Shown here: piece after piece, positions 5,846-7,521 of the stretch
Numbering within the stretch: the first letter of the stretch is position 1
How the letters are laid out: every line of letters begins with the position of its first letter
Source: Bacillota bacterium
GTDB lineage: Bacteria; Bacillota; Dethiobacteria; DTU022; UBA8154
Assembly (NCBI GenBank): GCA_003444595.1
Contig: DLUO01000111.1
Location: 5,085 to 12,605, forward strand
Direction of reading: 5' to 3'
Length of the DNA stretch: 7,521 nucleotides
Position numbers and translations under genes: made by a program
The notes under the pieces: model-generated
What the model was told of the DNA's origin: nothing
The model's input: only the letters and a program-made list of their open reading frames with translations
The model's database searches: none

Positions 5846-7030
5846 ATTCAAATTAAAAGATTTTTTATCATCGTTTTGGATGGCGCAGGTGTGGGAGCTT
5901 TACCGGATGCTGACTTTTACGGGGATCAGGGAAGCAACACCCTGGGCCATGTTATTTTAAAAAAGAACCCGTACCTGCCAAACCTTTTTGAGTTGGGCCT
6001 TGGGAAGATACTTGCCCTGGAGAAAGTAAACGGTGGTAAAAGGCCACAGGGGGCTTATGGCAAAATGGCCGAACTCTCACCGGGGAAAGATACTACCACA
6101 GGCCACTGGGAGTTGGCAGGGTTGACGGTGTCCAAGCCCTTTCCTCTTTACCCAAGGGGGTTTCCCAGGGAAATAATAACGGAATTTGAGAGGTTGATTG
6201 GCCGCAAAACCCTGGGCAACATTCCTTTTTCAGGTACGGAAATAATAAAAAAATTGGGAGAGGAGCATTTAAAAACAGGGTTTCCGATTGTCTATACTTC
6301 TGCGGACAGCGTATTCCAGGTAGCCGCGCACGAAGAGATTGTTCCCCTGGAGGTGCTGTACAGATGGTGTGCGGAGGCGCGCCGGAGAATACTGGTAGGC
6401 AAACATGCCGTAGCCAGGATTATTGCCAGGCCTTTTAGAGGCAAGCCGGGCAGTTTTTATCGTACCGAGGGGAGAAAGGATTTCTCCCTTCCGCCTCCCA
6501 GTGTAACCCTCCTGGATCTGGTTAAACAAAACAGTTACGAAGTGTGGGTTGCTGGGAAAGTTAAAGATATCTTTGCCGGAAAAGGTGTCACCCGTCATCT
6601 GCCGGCTGCAGACAACAGAAGCACGATGGATGCGGTTATCACCGCCCTGGAGAGTAATTTCCAAGGTCTTTTCTGGGCTAATTTTATTGATTTTGACATG
6701 CTTTACGGCCATAGGAACGATGTGGATGGTTATGCCAGGGCACTGGAGGATTTTGACCTTTTTTTGGGAAAAGCCTTAAAACTTTTAAGAAAAGGAGATA
6801 TGCTGGCTATTACGGCCGACCATGGCTGTGACCCGACTTTTAAAGGGACGGATCATACCAGGGAATATGTGCCGCTGCTTATCTACAGTGAAAAAATCGT
6901 TCCCTGCGATTTGGGAATAAGGGAGAGCTTTGCGGACCTTTCTGCCACGGCGTTAGATGTTTTGGGTTGTAAAGGAAGGCTGCACGGCCAGAGCTTCGCT
7001 AAAAATTTATTTAAGGGGATAATTCAATGA
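5846..7030 (+). CDS. deoB: Phosphopentomutase DeoB, apparent ATT start
   Basis: From ATT 5846 the protein has 394 residues, the usual DeoB length. It interconverts (deoxy)ribose-1-phosphate and (deoxy)ribose-5-phosphate in the cytoplasm, using two Mn ions. Alkaline-phosphatase-superfamily motifs are complete: metal Asp12 in VLDGAGVGALPDA, the phosphorylated Thr83 in GKDTTTGHWE (80-89), Asp284 and His289 in IDFDMLYGHRND, Asp325-His326 in ITADHGCDP, and His337 in GTDHTRE. Spacing between these matches the Bacillus cereus enzyme as I recall it. No ATG, GTG or TTG lies between the xerD stop and TTG 5876; starting at 5876 would delete the first beta strand (RFFIIVLD). ATT 5846 fits the ribosome binding site; ATT 5852 is an alternative. 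The gene follows xerD by 18 bases and overlaps pdp by 4. The usual Ser after the metal Asp (LDSVGIG) is Gly here. Confidence 0.9.
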   Translation: MQIKRFFIIVLDGAGVGALPDADFYGDQGSNTLGHVILKKNPYLPNLFELGLGKILALEKVNGGKRPQGAYGKMAELSPGKDTTTGHWELAGLTVSKPFPLYPRGFPREIITEFERLIGRKTLGNIPFSGTEIIKKLGEEHLKTGFPIVYTSADSVFQVAAHEEIVPLEVLYRWCAEARRRILVGKHAVARIIARPFRGKPGSFYRTEGRKDFSLPPPSVTLLDLVKQNSYEVWVAGKVKDIFAGKGVTRHLPAADNRSTMDAVITALESNFQGLFWANFIDFDMLYGHRNDVDGYARALEDFDLFLGKALKLLRKGDMLAITADHGCDPTFKGTDHTREYVPLLIYSEKIVPCDLGIRESFADLSATALDVLGCKGRLHGQSFAKNLFKGIIQ

Positions 7031-7521
7031 GAGTACTCGATTTAATCATAAAAAAAAGAGACGGTGGGAATCTTACTACAGAAGAAATAGAATTCCTGAT
7101 TAGCGAATTTACCAGGGGCGATATACCTGACTACCAGATGTCGGCTTTTTTAATGGCCGTTTATTTTCAGGGTTTAAATGCCAAAGAAACTACCGCTCTT
7201 ACCACTGCGCTGGCAGAATCGGGCGAGATGATCGATTTTACTTCCCTTGGGGCGCTTGTCGCAGATAAACACAGCAGCGGAGGGGTCGGTGACAAAGTAA
7301 CCCTCGTCCTGGCTCCGTTGGTGGCAGCAGCCGGAGTCCCAATGGCCAAGATCGCGGGAAGGGGGCTTGGCTTTACAGGAGGCACGATCGACAAGCTGGA
7401 AAGCATACCCGGATTTAGTGCCCGGTTGCCGGTGGAGAAATTCATGGAATTAGTCCGGGAAAATAATCTGGCCATTATGGCGCAAACGGAAAGGCTGACT
7501 CCGGCTGACGGGAAGCTGTAT
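7027..7521 (+). CDS. pdp: Pyrimidine-nucleoside (thymidine) phosphorylase, 3'-truncated by window edge
   Basis: The first 165 residues are present; the family usually has about 430-440, so the rest lies beyond the window. The enzyme phosphorolyses uridine and (deoxy)pyrimidine nucleosides to base plus (deoxy)ribose-1-phosphate, the substrate of the DeoB encoded just upstream. The N-terminal helical domain (residues 1-65, MRVLDLIIKKRDGGNLT) is typical. The phosphate-binding loop DKHSSGGVGDKVTLVLAPL at 80-98 and the family signature GRGLGFTGGTIDKLESIPGF at 111-130 identify it. Two signature positions differ from the usual SGRGLGHTGGT: Ala110 for Ser and Phe116 for His. ATG 7027 overlaps the deoB TGA as ATGA, so the two are translationally coupled. 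DeoA (thymidine-specific) is the alternative name; the N terminus resembles Bacillus Pdp more. B. subtilis has purine phosphorylase pupG at this position. Confidence 0.9.
   Translation, partial: MRVLDLIIKKRDGGNLTTEEIEFLISEFTRGDIPDYQMSAFLMAVYFQGLNAKETTALTTALAESGEMIDFTSLGALVADKHSSGGVGDKVTLVLAPLVAAAGVPMAKIAGRGLGFTGGTIDKLESIPGFSARLPVEKFMELVRENNLAIMAQTERLTPADGKLY

Noticed and set aside
5876..5878. TTG as the start of deoB
   Set aside because: It would remove the conserved first beta strand and has no ribosome binding site at a usable distance, whereas ATT 5846 has a strong one.
7167..7475. 102-codon minus-strand frame opposite pdp
   Set aside because: It lies wholly within the recognised pyrimidine phosphorylase gene and looks like an antisense shadow.

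Overview
The window is a slice of chromosome from an endospore-forming Firmicute, most likely a member of the Clostridia related to the Desulfotomaculum/Pelotomaculum type. The evidence is a spoIIM gene, the gene order spoIIM - xerD - deoB - nucleoside phosphorylase (Bacillus subtilis has spoIIM - fur - xerD - drm - pupG - dacF - spoIIA), moderate G+C by eye, and strong AGGAGG-like ribosome binding sites. All genes lie on the + strand and are closely packed. I see no transposase, CRISPR array, tRNA or rRNA. This is core, vertically inherited DNA and not an island.

Region 1 (2-4106) is an envelope block: a steA-like gene cut by the left edge (TPK-like domain plus C-terminal membrane anchor), a short steB/MctB-like membrane protein, a GT2 glycosyltransferase, a WecA/MraY-like polyprenyl-phosphate sugar-phosphate transferase, and a DUF3866 protein of unknown function. 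From steB onward the genes abut or overlap, so they look like one transcription unit. By analogy with corynebacterial SteA/SteB, the first two may act at the division or sporulation septum. The two glycosyltransferase-type enzymes could build a lipid-linked sugar for the same place. The steA-steB gap holds a GC-rich imperfect hairpin flanked by 11-bp direct repeats, which looks like a small inserted element.

Region 2 (4107-4829) is spoIIM, part of the engulfment machinery. It is preceded by a sequence resembling a mother-cell sigma-E promoter, as expected from the B. subtilis regulon.

Region 3 (4830-7521) is xerD - deoB - pdp, probably transcribed from a sigma-A-like promoter with an A/T-rich upstream tract. 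XerD resolves chromosome dimers. DeoB (phosphopentomutase) and Pdp (pyrimidine-nucleoside phosphorylase, cut by the right edge) are consecutive steps of nucleoside salvage. Pdp releases (deoxy)ribose-1-phosphate and DeoB converts it to the 5-phosphate.

No wholly new system is evident. The points most worth a second look are: deoB has no ATG/GTG/TTG at its expected N terminus and appears to start at ATT; it is in frame with xerD, separated by one stop codon; the hairpin/direct-repeat element lies between steA and steB; and the conserved but uncharacterised DUF3866 protein sits among envelope and sporulation genes.
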